From contig JALCBQ010000003.1 in NCBI GenBank assembly GCA_028066335.1, positions 1 through 54,586 of the forward strand: a stretch of 54,586 nt of DNA, read 5' to 3'. Every line of letters begins with the position of its first letter. Within the stretch, counting starts at the first letter, position 1. The stretch comes from Pirellulaceae bacterium (GTDB lineage Bacteria > Planctomycetota > Planctomycetia > Pirellulales > Pirellulaceae). Positions 36,652 to 45,285 of the stretch are shown here, piece after piece. A program made the position numbers and the translations under genes. A model generated the notes under the pieces. That model worked only from the letters and a program-made list of their open reading frames with translations. It was not told the origin of the DNA and ran no database searches.

Positions 36652-38202
36652 GTGGATCCACTATCGATTCTCGTCGGAGCAGGCGTGGCGAGCGTCCTCA
36701 CACTCGTCGGTGTAAAGTTTCTCGACCGACTTCGAAAAAAAGATATAGAGCAAGAGGCGGCAAAAATCCTCAACGCCGCCAACCGTGATGCTGAGAATTT
36801 ACGGAAAGAGGCCGCTCTGGCAAACAAAGAGCAACTTCTCCATCTCAAAGCCGAAGCTGAAAAAGAGCTTAATATCACTCGTCAAGAGCTGCGTGAACGT
36901 GAGCATTCTCTCGATAAACGTAATGTTGCTCTTGATCAGTTGGGAAACGACCTCCGCAAACAAGAGCGGGGAGTTGAACACACACAGCGACGACTGGAAA
37001 AAAAGCTGGAGCAAGCCAATGAGCGTTCGACTGAACTCGAATCGGCCCTCTCTCAACAAAAAGAGAAACTTTTTCAAATTACAAATATGAAACCCGAGGC
37101 AGCTAAAGAAGAGCTCTTTTCTTTGCTCGATCGAGAGCTCACCCAGGAATGTGGTGCGATTATCCTCAAGCATGAACGCCAAATTGAAGATACCTGCCAA
37201 GAAAAAAGTCGAGAAATCCTCCTTACCACTATCCAACGATATGCGGCCGCCCATACAGCCGAAACGACAACAAGCACCGTCGACATCCCGAACGACGACA
37301 TGAAGGGACGTATTATCGGCCGTGAGGGAAGAAATATCCGGGCCTTCGAAAAAGAGACCGGTATCGATGTTATTATTGATGATACTCCAGGTGTGGTTAT
37401 CGTCAGTGGCTTTGACCCTGTTCGCCGAGAAATTGCCCGTCAATCGCTAAACAAGTTAATTCTCGACGGCCGTATCCATCCTGCCCGTATTGAAGAAGTC
37501 GTTTCCGAAACCCACTCTGAAATCGATCAATTCATTCGCAAAAAGGGAGAAAAAGCGGCCCTTGATCTCGAAATTCATGGCCTGCATGAAAGGGTTATCG
37601 AACTTCTTGGCCGCCTCTACTTCCGTACTAGCTATAGCCAATCTGTCCTGCAACATTCGATTGAAGTCGCCTATATCTCGGGGATGCTAGCCGAAATGAT
37701 CGGTTTTGATCCCGTTTTGGCAAGACGATGTGGCCTTTTACACGATATTGGTAAAGCGGCTGATCACGAGATGGAAGGTGGCCACCCAAAGATCGGTGCC
37801 GATTTGCTAAAAAGGCATGGCGAATGTCCAGATGTCGTCCACGCCGCTTTCGGTCACCACGATGACATCGTTATTGAACATCCTTATACGATGCTCGTTG
37901 CCACAGCTGATGCTTGCAGTGCTTCTCGACCAGGTGCCCGTCGTGAGTCTCTTGAGCGTTATATCAAAAGGATGGAAGACCTTGAGGCAATTGCGACGAG
38001 CTTTGAAGGGGTTACTCAGGCATTTGCAATCCAAGCTGGTCGTGAATTACGTGTTCTCGTCGGCGCCGAAGAGGTCGACGACAGAAATGCGGCAAAAATC
38101 AGTCGAGATATTGCTAAAACGCTCGAATCACAACTAACCTACCCTGGAGAGGTCAAAATCACTGTTATTCGTGAGGCCCGATTTACAGAGATAGCTCAGT
38201 AA
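36652..38202 (+). CDS. rny: Ribonuclease Y
   Basis: Membrane-anchored endoribonuclease starting mRNA decay. 516 residues. N-terminal helix (about 4-24), a long charged coiled coil (25-165), the KH domain with [22 protein letters not shown] and the HD domain with [16 protein letters not shown], then HHDD. The start is GTG at 36652, with AAGGGA 8 bases before it. ymdB follows by 96 bases on the same strand, a pairing conserved in several phyla. Confidence 0.97.
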   Translation: MDPLSILVGAGVASVLTLVGVKFLDRLRKKDIEQEAAKILNAANRDAENLRKEAALANKEQLLHLKAEAEKELNITRQELREREHSLDKRNVALDQLGNDLRKQERGVEHTQRRLEKKLEQANERSTELESALSQQKEKLFQITNMKPEAAKEELFSLLDRELTQECGAIILKHERQIEDTCQEKSREILLTTIQRYAAAHTAETTTSTVDIPNDDMKGRIIGREGRNIRAFEKETGIDVIIDDTPGVVIVSGFDPVRREIARQSLNKLILDGRIHPARIEEVVSETHSEIDQFIRKKGEKAALDLEIHGLHERVIELLGRLYFRTSYSQSVLQHSIEVAYISGMLAEMIGFDPVLARRCGLLHDIGKAADHEMEGGHPKIGADLLKRHGECPDVVHAAFGHHDDIVIEHPYTMLVATADACSASRPGARRESLERYIKRMEDLEAIATSFEGVTQAFAIQAGRELRVLVGAEEVDDRNAAKISRDIAKTLESQLTYPGEVKITVIREARFTEIAQ

Positions 38203-38298
38203 ATACTACACAAACATAGGTGTTCTATTCGAACACGAATCGTTGGTTGCTGAATTTCTTTCTAAAAAATTTCAGGCACTCTAGAAAGTCACTTTTAA

Positions 38299-39075
38299 AT
38301 GCGAATTATGCTTATCGGCGATATCGTTGGCAAGCCTGGTGTACAAACAGTCACCCAACATCTTCCTGAACTAAAAAAGGAGAAGCAGCTTGACCTTGTT
38401 GTTGCCAATGCAGAAAATGCGGCAGATGGCTCAGGACTAAATTCAACAATCTATGAAAGCCTTATGGAGGCTGGAGTCGATGGTATCACCCTCGGAGATC
38501 ACATTTACCGCCGGAAAGAGATTTTCCCTCTTTTAAAAGAGAAAAAAAACCTAGTGAAACCGGCAAACTACCCTCGTGAGTCACCGGGGCGAACCTGGAT
38601 GAAACTTTCAACTCGACAAGTGGGCTCGGTCTATGTGATCAGCCTTATTGGGCGGGTTTTCATGAAACCTGTCGATTGCCCCTTTCACACGATTACCAAA
38701 CTTCTCTCCAAATTGCCCCCCGACGCCAAAATGATCCTCATCGACTTTCATGCCGAAGCAACGAGCGATATGCAACTCATGGGACGAATGCTCGATGGCA
38801 AGGTAAGTGCCGTACTTGGCACTCACACTCATGTGACGACAGCTGACGAGACAATTTTCCCGGGAGGGACTGCCTTTCAGTGTGATGTCGGTATGACAGG
38901 ACCTCATGAAAGTATCATTGGGCGAAAAACCCAACCAGTCCTTGAGGCTACCCTCACTCTCCAACCTCGCCAATTTCACGTTGCAACCGACGATTGTCGC
39001 CTGTCGGCGACGATTGTTGAAATTTCAGAAAAAACAGGGAAAGCGGCCTCCATTGAGAGGATATCTTTATCCTAG
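38299..39075 (+). CDS. ymdB: YmdB-family metallophosphoesterase
   Basis: 258-residue dinuclear metal phosphodiesterase of the TIGR00282 family. Metal-ligand motifs visible are GDIVGKPG (Asp8 region), ANAENAADGSG, TLGDHIYRR, DFHAEATSDM and GTHTHVTTADE. In Bacillus, YmdB hydrolyses 2',3'-cAMP and affects RNase Y-dependent processing; the adjacency to rny here fits such a link. The family's usual 'GNH' reads GDH here (LGDHIY). Confidence 0.94.
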   Translation: MRIMLIGDIVGKPGVQTVTQHLPELKKEKQLDLVVANAENAADGSGLNSTIYESLMEAGVDGITLGDHIYRRKEIFPLLKEKKNLVKPANYPRESPGRTWMKLSTRQVGSVYVISLIGRVFMKPVDCPFHTITKLLSKLPPDAKMILIDFHAEATSDMQLMGRMLDGKVSAVLGTHTHVTTADETIFPGGTAFQCDVGMTGPHESIIGRKTQPVLEATLTLQPRQFHVATDDCRLSATIVEISEKTGKAASIERISLS

Positions 39076-39361
39076 GCCCTTATGGTTTTGGGCTTACTCG
39101 CAGCTGGTTTTACTCAAGCTACCCACAAAACTGGTATTGTTAACCTTTCTTAAAAAGGGTATCTTGCTCCCTCAATGGTTACCGTGTGCTTGCACAGTAT
39201 GTGCGTACTGTCATAAGGTAACGACCACAAGTCTTTGGTGTCGACAGTGGCCAGGATCGTCAGTCGGTCTTCAAATCCAACAAGTCTGGCAACACTTATT
39301 ATCTTCTGGCCTTGGATCATTGTTTTTTACTCTTTTTATGATGTCATGTTGAGGGAATAAC

Positions 39362-40030
39362 ATGTCTTATAGAGCTTTGCAGAAACTGCCATTTCTGGCT
39401 TCTGCTGCCTTCTGCCTCCTCTTTGTCGGGTGTGGATTCACCGCCCAGATGTTGTACATTATTCAAGGAAATGACATTCCGCCTAAATATGACCTAGGAG
39501 AACAACAGCGAGTTGCTGTCATCTGTGTCTCAGGAGCAACTGGTTTTAAAAAGAACACAGCAACTGAGAACCTCACTCAACAGATTGAGTATCTTCTGAG
39601 CGCAAATGTGACAGACATTGAACTTATCTCTCAGTCTGAAATCAATTCTTGGCTCGAAACAAAAGGTTGGAAACAACTTTCCCCTGCTGAATATCTTGAA
39701 GTCGGCAAAGCTCTCAAGGCAGACCAGCTCCTTGTGGTAGAGCTGGAAAACTACTCGATCGGTGAAGACCTTCACTTTTTTCAGGGTTTAGCTGACTACA
39801 ACCTTTTCGTTTACGATATTGGCCAAAACGGCAAGCTTGCGTTTCGTGACGAAGTCTTTGACTACAAGTATCCAGCGACTGTTCCCGTTGCGACCTCTGA
39901 CATGTCTTCCAGACGTTTTGAAAAGAATTTCACAAACACCCTGGCAGTTAAGATTGCCTCTAATTTTTATGCCGTGGATGCCCATGAAGCGCTCACACGG
40001 GATAATCTCACACGACCACCAGAAAACTAA
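39362..40030 (+). CDS. Hypothetical lipoprotein
   Basis: 222 residues with a lipoprotein signal ending LLFVGC (lipidated Cys at about 24), preceded by a GAGGGAA ribosome site. The mature region (VAVICVSGATGF, TQQIEYLLSANVTDIELISQSEINSWLETKG, ALKADQLLVVELENYSIGEDLHFFQG) has an alternating alpha/beta pattern resembling the fold of TolB-N or CsgG-like proteins, but I cannot assign a family. It stands between ymdB and the yajC-secDF operon. Confidence 0.8.
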   Translation: MSYRALQKLPFLASAAFCLLFVGCGFTAQMLYIIQGNDIPPKYDLGEQQRVAVICVSGATGFKKNTATENLTQQIEYLLSANVTDIELISQSEINSWLETKGWKQLSPAEYLEVGKALKADQLLVVELENYSIGEDLHFFQGLADYNLFVYDIGQNGKLAFRDEVFDYKYPATVPVATSDMSSRRFEKNFTNTLAVKIASNFYAVDAHEALTRDNLTRPPEN

Positions 40031-40108
40031 ATGCACCTCTGGTTCCGCCGTTTCAGGGTAAGATGGGTCAAATAAACGTATCATGCCATTCGAATCGCTC
40101 CCTCTCAA

Positions 40109-40138
40109 CCTTCAGGAGGGAATGAATACTCCTCAAGG
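40109..40138 (+). promoter_or_regulatory. Hairpin between lipoprotein gene and yajC
   Basis: CCTTcAGGAG pairs with CTCCTcAAGG, a 9-bp stem with one C-C mismatch and a 10-base loop. There is no T-run, so it is not a classical terminator. It may be a processing or stability element. Confidence 0.35.
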
Positions 40139-40215
40139 GGCTCGGCCCTCTATTTAGGCTCTTGTGAATTAGGTGGTCGGTGTGTATGATCATGGGTTTA
40201 TCTATTGAATGAGAA

Positions 40216-40248
40216 GATCTCGTCTGAAGGGGCAGTTCCCAGGAGATC
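40216..40248 (+). promoter_or_regulatory. Leader hairpin before yajC
   Basis: GATCTC (40216-40221) pairs with GAGATC (40243-40248) around GTCTGAAGGGGCAGTTCCCAG-like sequence, which can fold further by GGG/CCC. It ends 25 bases before the yajC ATG, so it could influence translation of the Sec operon. Confidence 0.3.
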
Positions 40249-40273
40249 GTGTAGAAGACAAGAAAGTACAAAA

Positions 40274-40627
40274 ATGATTCCATTTCTACTCGCCGAAGGG
40301 GAGCCGCAGGCACAAACATTGTCTGATTTTCTCGCTAGCCCGGTCGTTCTTCTTTTGGGATTGGGGCTCTTAGCCTATTTTTTCTTGTTGCGGCCTCAAA
40401 AAGGGCAACAAAAAGCATATCAGGAGATGTTAGACAACCTCAAAAAGAATGATAAAATACGCACGGTTGGGGGCATTTATGGGACGGTCGTCTCTGTAAC
40501 CCCCGAGACAGGCGACGTCGTTATTCGAATTGATGAAACAAACAACACTAAAATACGTATTACCCGCCGTGCGGTCGCAACAATTGTTAACAACGAGGAA
40601 AAGGAAAGCCCTTCAAAAAAGGGCTAA
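40274..40627 (+). CDS. yajC: Preprotein translocase subunit YajC
   Basis: 117-residue small membrane protein that associates with SecDF and SecYEG. A single helix lies at about 22-42 (SPVVLLLGLGLLAYFFLLRPQKGQQKAYQEM), followed by the typical cytoplasmic domain KKNDKIRTVGGIYGTVVSV and DETNNTKIRITRRAVATI. ATG 40274 fits the family; the longer open frame begins at TTG 40205. secDF follows after 124 bases. Confidence 0.94.
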   Translation: MIPFLLAEGEPQAQTLSDFLASPVVLLLGLGLLAYFFLLRPQKGQQKAYQEMLDNLKKNDKIRTVGGIYGTVVSVTPETGDVVIRIDETNNTKIRITRRAVATIVNNEEKESPSKKG

Positions 40628-40751
40628 CCCACTTAAATGACATTTACCTGCTAAATACCTTTAACTCATTTTAGGGTAACACTGTTAATACCTTTATTGG
40701 CTATTTAATTTCTCTAACCTCAAATATACATCCGGTACGAAAGCCTTCCTT

Positions 40752-43700
40752 ATGAACCCTTTCCATTTCTTGGCTCAAACAACACCAGCGACCGAGACTG
40801 CCTCTTCGGCCTCCGGTTTCCTATATTTCTTAACGATTCTCCTTTGCACCATTGGTCCCTTTGTCTTAGGAATTTTCCTTGCGAAGCGTCTTCGAATGAA
40901 TGACGACGGCTGGAGATTCGGTCTTGTGCTAACGGTCCTTGTTTGTGCAGCAGTGCTGAGCTTTACCCAGCCACCACAATGGGGTGTCGACCTTAAAGGG
41001 GGTGTCATCCTTAATTATGAAGTCGACCTGGAAGCGACAAAGGCGAATAACAATCCTTCCGGGGAAGAAGGGCAAGACGATACGGCTGCAGCACCAGAAT
41101 TTGATATCGACCTGCTTGTTTTGACCTTGAAAAAACGGGTAAACCCTGGTGGTGAAAAAGATGTCGTTGTGCGTTCAAGTGGCAGCTCACAAGTCGAGGT
41201 GATTGTACCAGCGGTCGAGTCAGCAGATATTGATCATATTAAGCAGCTGGTCGAGACGGCTGGCGTGCTCAATTTTCGTATTATGGCCAATCGCTTTTCC
41301 CAACAAGGTGCTGCCCAAGCGGTCTTTGATGCAGCAGAAGCTCAAGCAGCCGACCCTCTTCGAAAATTGAACAAGTATGTCTTTGATGCAGACGGAAACC
41401 AAATCGGCCTTTGGACTAAAATGGGACGGGATAATACTGACCCTGATATTGCCAAACTGCCCGAGGTTGAGAAGCCTTTGGTTGTCAATCCGTCACCTGA
41501 GTATCATCTTGTCCGAAATGGTAATACCGGCGACCTGATTTTCAATGGTGCCCTAGGCTGGGAAGGTTTAAATAATATCGAAGTTTTAATGAGACTTGAC
41601 GAGTATGGCGTTGAAGGGAAAGACCTCTCTTCGGCGAGTCCGACAACTGATGAAAATGCCCGTCCCGCAATTTCATTCACTCTCAATGCCGCCGGCACCG
41701 GAAAATTCGCTAACCTAACACGTGAAAACATTAATGAACTTCTCTGTATTACTCTCGATAATCAACTCGTATCAGCAGCGAATATTGAAAGTCAAATTGT
41801 AGGAAACGGGATCATCCATGGAGTCTCGCGATCTGAGGCTGTCTCCATTTCTGAAATTCTTAAGGCTGGTCGCCTACCAGCTGTTTTGAAGAAGACCCCT
41901 ATTAGTGAAAACCAAATCAGCGCTCTTTTAGGGAAAGATACGATTGAAAAAGGGAAGTACGCTATCGGTGCTTCTATGATTTGTGTCCTCATTTTTATGG
42001 TTTTCTATTATCGTTTTGCTGGCATTGTTGCCTGTTTTGCCCTTTTGGCAAACCTTCTCCTTGTCTATGGACTTCTTATCCTTATCCAGGCAAGCTTGAC
42101 CCTCCCTGGGCTTGCCGGCCTTGTATTAACCGTTGGTATGTCGGTCGATGCAAACGTCCTTATTTTTGAAAGAATCCGAGAAGAACTCAATAAAGGCTCC
42201 TCTCTTCGCCTTGCAATTGCCAACGGCTTTGGTCGTGCTACAACGACGATTGTTGACGCAAACCTGACAACACTTATTACCGGTATTATCCTTTACGGGA
42301 TCGGAACCGAAGCGATCAAGGGTTTTGCAATTACGTTGATCTTGGGTATTTTGGTAAGTATGTTCACGGCGATCTTTTGTGCCCGTTTGGTCTTTGACCT
42401 TGGAGAGCGTCTTCGGTTATATACCAAACTATCGATGCTCCAAATATTGGGAAATACGGCCGTCGATTTTATTGGGAAACGAAAAATAGCCGGCTTTATG
42501 TCGATCGTATTGATATTTATTGGAATGGGTGCTGTCTACTACCGTGGAGCAGGCCTTTTCGACATCGACTTTAACGGGGGGACCTCAGTCCACGTTTTAT
42601 TGACTAAATCTCAAACCGATAAAGAAATTCGCACAAAGCTCCAAGACAATCTCTCACAAGAATTCAAAAACTCATTGGCTAGCTCTCTTGAATCAGAAGA
42701 TCTCACCTCGGACCGAAAAGAAGAGCTCAGCCGGTTAGAAGAGATCTCAGATATTCAGTTCAGTCTTACAATGCTGCACCAGTTTGGAGATCAAGCTGAT
42801 GGGACAGCATGGAAAATTGATACCTCCATCACAGATGCCAAGGTTTTAGAAGACACGATCAAGAATATTTTCTCAAACGAGCTAGTTACCCATCAGGTGA
42901 AAATCGACGTGACGACGGTGGCTCCTAAAACGACGTCCCCCGAAACGGAATCAAAACCGGAAACTGTTACGACAAATAGCGCCAACGAGACAACTACTGA
43001 TAAAACCGAAACGGAGAAGGAAGCGGAGAAAAAGGAAGAGATCAAAACCGACGCTACCGAAGAAAAACTAGGCTGGGCCTCGACGACACTTTCCTCTTCT
43101 TTGTTGGCAACAACTGCTATCATTGATTCAGGACAAGATATGCAAAACCCTTCTAAAACTGTTGTGCAAGAAAAGAAGGTGGTAGATGAACAAAAAGCTA
43201 CCGAAACAAAGGAAGAAAAGAACCAAGATGACACGCAACAGAACCAAGAGGTCACAACAGAGACGACAGCTCAAGATCAAGAGGCTCTTCTCCCTCCTGA
43301 TCTTTCAACCTCTCAACCAGCTGCCTCCGCTGTCTCCCAGGCAAAACTAGAGTTTGAATCACCTATTAGTGTCTCTGCTCTACTTCAGCTTATTGAGAAC
43401 TCAGCGAAAGAGGCAAACGTGCTCGTCGGCTCTCCTGTTCCATATAACGAAGAGTGGGCAAAATCGGGTTCAGACCAACTTAGCCGAGTCGGATATAAGG
43501 AATGGAGCGTTGATCTCCTTACGGACGGTCCTTCTGCCCAAAAAGTGTTTGACCAGTTGAAGCAACGCGTTGAAAGCAGCCCTGTTTTCCCAGCTACGAG
43601 CAAATTTGGCTCGAAAGTTGCCGGAGATGCCCAGGTGACTGCAATTACAGCTATTATTACGAGCCTTATAGGGATCATCCTCTATATCTGGATCCGGTTT

Positions 43701-44162
43701 CAGCGGGTTACCTACGGCATTGCAGCTGTTATTGCCCTTGTTCACGATGTCCTTATCACGCTTGGCGCCATTGCAGTAAGCTTATGGTTATCGAATATTT
43801 TTGGCTTTCTGCAAATTGAGGAATTCAAAATCAGCCTCCCGATCGTTGCGGCTTTCCTGACAATTATTGGTTACTCGCTCAATGATACGATTGTCGTCTT
43901 TGACCGCATTCGAGAGGTTCGAGGCAAAAATCCAGACCTGTCAGAATCAATGATTAATCAAAGTCTCAACCAAACCCTTGGACGTACCTTGCTAACTTCG
44001 ATCACGACCTTGCTCGTTGTGTTGATTCTCTACTTCTTTGGCGGCCAAGGGATTCACGGATTTGCCTTTGCACTTCTCATTGGGGTCATGGTTGGTACCT
44101 ACAGCTCAATTTTTATTGCTTCTCCAGCCCTCTTATGGCTAACCAATCGGAAAAACCAATAG
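40752..44162 (+). CDS. secDF: Fused SecD-SecF protein with long SecF insert
   Basis: 1136-residue proton-driven membrane protein that pulls secreted proteins through SecYEG. SecD part, about 1-575: two N-terminal helices (one extra compared with E. coli), GVDLKGGVILNYEV, the large P1 domain, AGRLPAVLKKTPI and GLVLTVGMSVDANVLIFERIREEL. SecF part, about 576-1136: DFNGGTSVHVLL, then helices from about 961 with SLNDTIVVFDRIREV and TLLTSITTLLVV. Residues about 717-866 are a Thr/Glu/Lys/Gln-rich, low-complexity insert in the SecF periplasmic domain that I do not know from other SecF proteins. A perfect terminator follows. Confidence 0.95.
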   Translation: MNPFHFLAQTTPATETASSASGFLYFLTILLCTIGPFVLGIFLAKRLRMNDDGWRFGLVLTVLVCAAVLSFTQPPQWGVDLKGGVILNYEVDLEATKANNNPSGEEGQDDTAAAPEFDIDLLVLTLKKRVNPGGEKDVVVRSSGSSQVEVIVPAVESADIDHIKQLVETAGVLNFRIMANRFSQQGAAQAVFDAAEAQAADPLRKLNKYVFDADGNQIGLWTKMGRDNTDPDIAKLPEVEKPLVVNPSPEYHLVRNGNTGDLIFNGALGWEGLNNIEVLMRLDEYGVEGKDLSSASPTTDENARPAISFTLNAAGTGKFANLTRENINELLCITLDNQLVSAANIESQIVGNGIIHGVSRSEAVSISEILKAGRLPAVLKKTPISENQISALLGKDTIEKGKYAIGASMICVLIFMVFYYRFAGIVACFALLANLLLVYGLLILIQASLTLPGLAGLVLTVGMSVDANVLIFERIREELNKGSSLRLAIANGFGRATTTIVDANLTTLITGIILYGIGTEAIKGFAITLILGILVSMFTAIFCARLVFDLGERLRLYTKLSMLQILGNTAVDFIGKRKIAGFMSIVLIFIGMGAVYYRGAGLFDIDFNGGTSVHVLLTKSQTDKEIRTKLQDNLSQEFKNSLASSLESEDLTSDRKEELSRLEEISDIQFSLTMLHQFGDQADGTAWKIDTSITDAKVLEDTIKNIFSNELVTHQVKIDVTTVAPKTTSPETESKPETVTTNSANETTTDKTETEKEAEKKEEIKTDATEEKLGWASTTLSSSLLATTAIIDSGQDMQNPSKTVVQEKKVVDEQKATETKEEKNQDDTQQNQEVTTETTAQDQEALLPPDLSTSQPAASAVSQAKLEFESPISVSALLQLIENSAKEANVLVGSPVPYNEEWAKSGSDQLSRVGYKEWSVDLLTDGPSAQKVFDQLKQRVESSPVFPATSKFGSKVAGDAQVTAITAIITSLIGIILYIWIRFQRVTYGIAAVIALVHDVLITLGAIAVSLWLSNIFGFLQIEEFKISLPIVAAFLTIIGYSLNDTIVVFDRIREVRGKNPDLSESMINQSLNQTLGRTLLTSITTLLVVLILYFFGGQGIHGFAFALLIGVMVGTYSSIFIASPALLWLTNRKNQ

Positions 44163-44492
44163 CTCCATTGCCGAAGGGATTGAAACCCCATTTTGAAACC
44201 CAAAGACCCCATGATCATGGGGTCTTTTTTTATGTTTATGCCTATTTTTGAACCCATTTTTCATACATGGACCTCTACATTGACAGCAAAGTTTACCTAA
44301 CTCTCCCTTATGGCCCTATTCTCTGAAAAATAGAGAACTTTTCCCAATGAATCGCCCTCTTTTTGCCCTTAGTGGGGAACAATATACCTAGCATTATGTG
44401 ATCTCTGTCATGCAAATTGTCTCCAGGAGTAGAGGCAATGACCTTTTGAGATTGTGCGCCAAACATGGAGTGGGCCACAGTTTAGGTGATGT
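44163..44492. other. 330-bp intergenic region after secDF
   Basis: Contains the secDF terminator (44202-44231) and a TTGACA at 44280-44285 with no good -10 at the right spacing. The rest shows no gene or RNA that I can support. Confidence 0.5.
44202..44231 (+). terminator. Intrinsic terminator of yajC-secDF
   Basis: AAAGACCCCATGA and its exact complement form a 26-base perfect palindrome (44202-44227), followed by a run of T residues to 44231. It starts 39 bases after the secDF stop. Confidence 0.92.
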
Positions 44493-45161
44493 ATGTCCCC
44501 TATGCCACGAATAACAATTGGGCTTCTCGTTTTGGCGGGTGGTATTTTTAGCGCACTTCCTTTCTGGAAGGGGGCCCTCTCCTCTGAAGGTTCCCAGGAA
44601 CGAATTTCTCGACGTGAAAACTCTCTCAGTCTTCAGATATCGGCACCCCACGCGCTCCCGTTTCGGCAAGCTATCCCTGACAATGGGAACGACACAGCAA
44701 TTTTCTCTCCCCCCCTCAAGGCGTCTCAAAAAACAACAGTAGCTGCCCAAAATTCCTTGCCGTTAGAAAAAGTCCGGGAAAGCGACCCATTGTCTCCGTT
44801 GTGGGGAAACTCCCGATTCGATAAACGAGAGTCCCCTATCGTTTCTAATCAAGGCTTTTCATCGACCGACTTGTTTCCGAAGATCAATCCCAACCAGATG
44901 TCTCATGCCGACAACTCCAGAACGACAAAACACCAATTGATCCTTACTGAAGTTGAACCTTGCCACCATAAAATTCAAGATACCGACACACTCAGTAGTA
45001 TTTCTCAGAAGTACTATAAAACCGAACAAGCAGCAAACCTTCTGTTCAATCGGAACCGCGATTGCCTTTTGACCCCGAGCTCACTCCCTGTCGGTGTCGA
45101 AATTTATATCCCTGATACCGAAGAGATCAACGAAATGTGGCTCCTTTCCCACGACAAATAA
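44493..45161 (+). CDS. LysM-like exported protein
   Basis: 222 residues. The N-terminus has a hydrophobic helix (about 7-24), then a long low-complexity polar linker, and the C-terminal 50 residues form a LysM-like module: HKIQDTDTLSSISQKYYK, then a loop with NRNRD, and LPVGVEIYIPD. LysM binds peptidoglycan or chitin-like glycan, so this may be a wall-associated protein anchored in the membrane. AGGTGAT precedes the ATG. The VWA gene follows after 124 bases. Confidence 0.75.
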   Translation: MSPMPRITIGLLVLAGGIFSALPFWKGALSSEGSQERISRRENSLSLQISAPHALPFRQAIPDNGNDTAIFSPPLKASQKTTVAAQNSLPLEKVRESDPLSPLWGNSRFDKRESPIVSNQGFSSTDLFPKINPNQMSHADNSRTTKHQLILTEVEPCHHKIQDTDTLSSISQKYYKTEQAANLLFNRNRDCLLTPSSLPVGVEIYIPDTEEINEMWLLSHDK

Positions 45162-45285
45162 TTTTTACAATAAACTAGACATAGGCAGATTTCTTTTCTA
45201 CAATGGCTACCATGCGCCGTTGTATTTATAACAGTCGCTATCCGTTTACTCTGCCTCTCTTTTCTTCTTAAGACGAGCTGATTAT

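Noticed and set aside
36372..36878. 168-codon minus frame running into rny
   Set aside because: Ser/Ala-rich antisense shadow of the RNase Y coiled coil.
42893..43255. 120-codon minus frame opposite the SecF insert, Ser/Val/Phe-rich
   Set aside because: Antisense of the Glu/Thr/Lys-rich insert; the hydrophobic look is a by-product of that codon composition.
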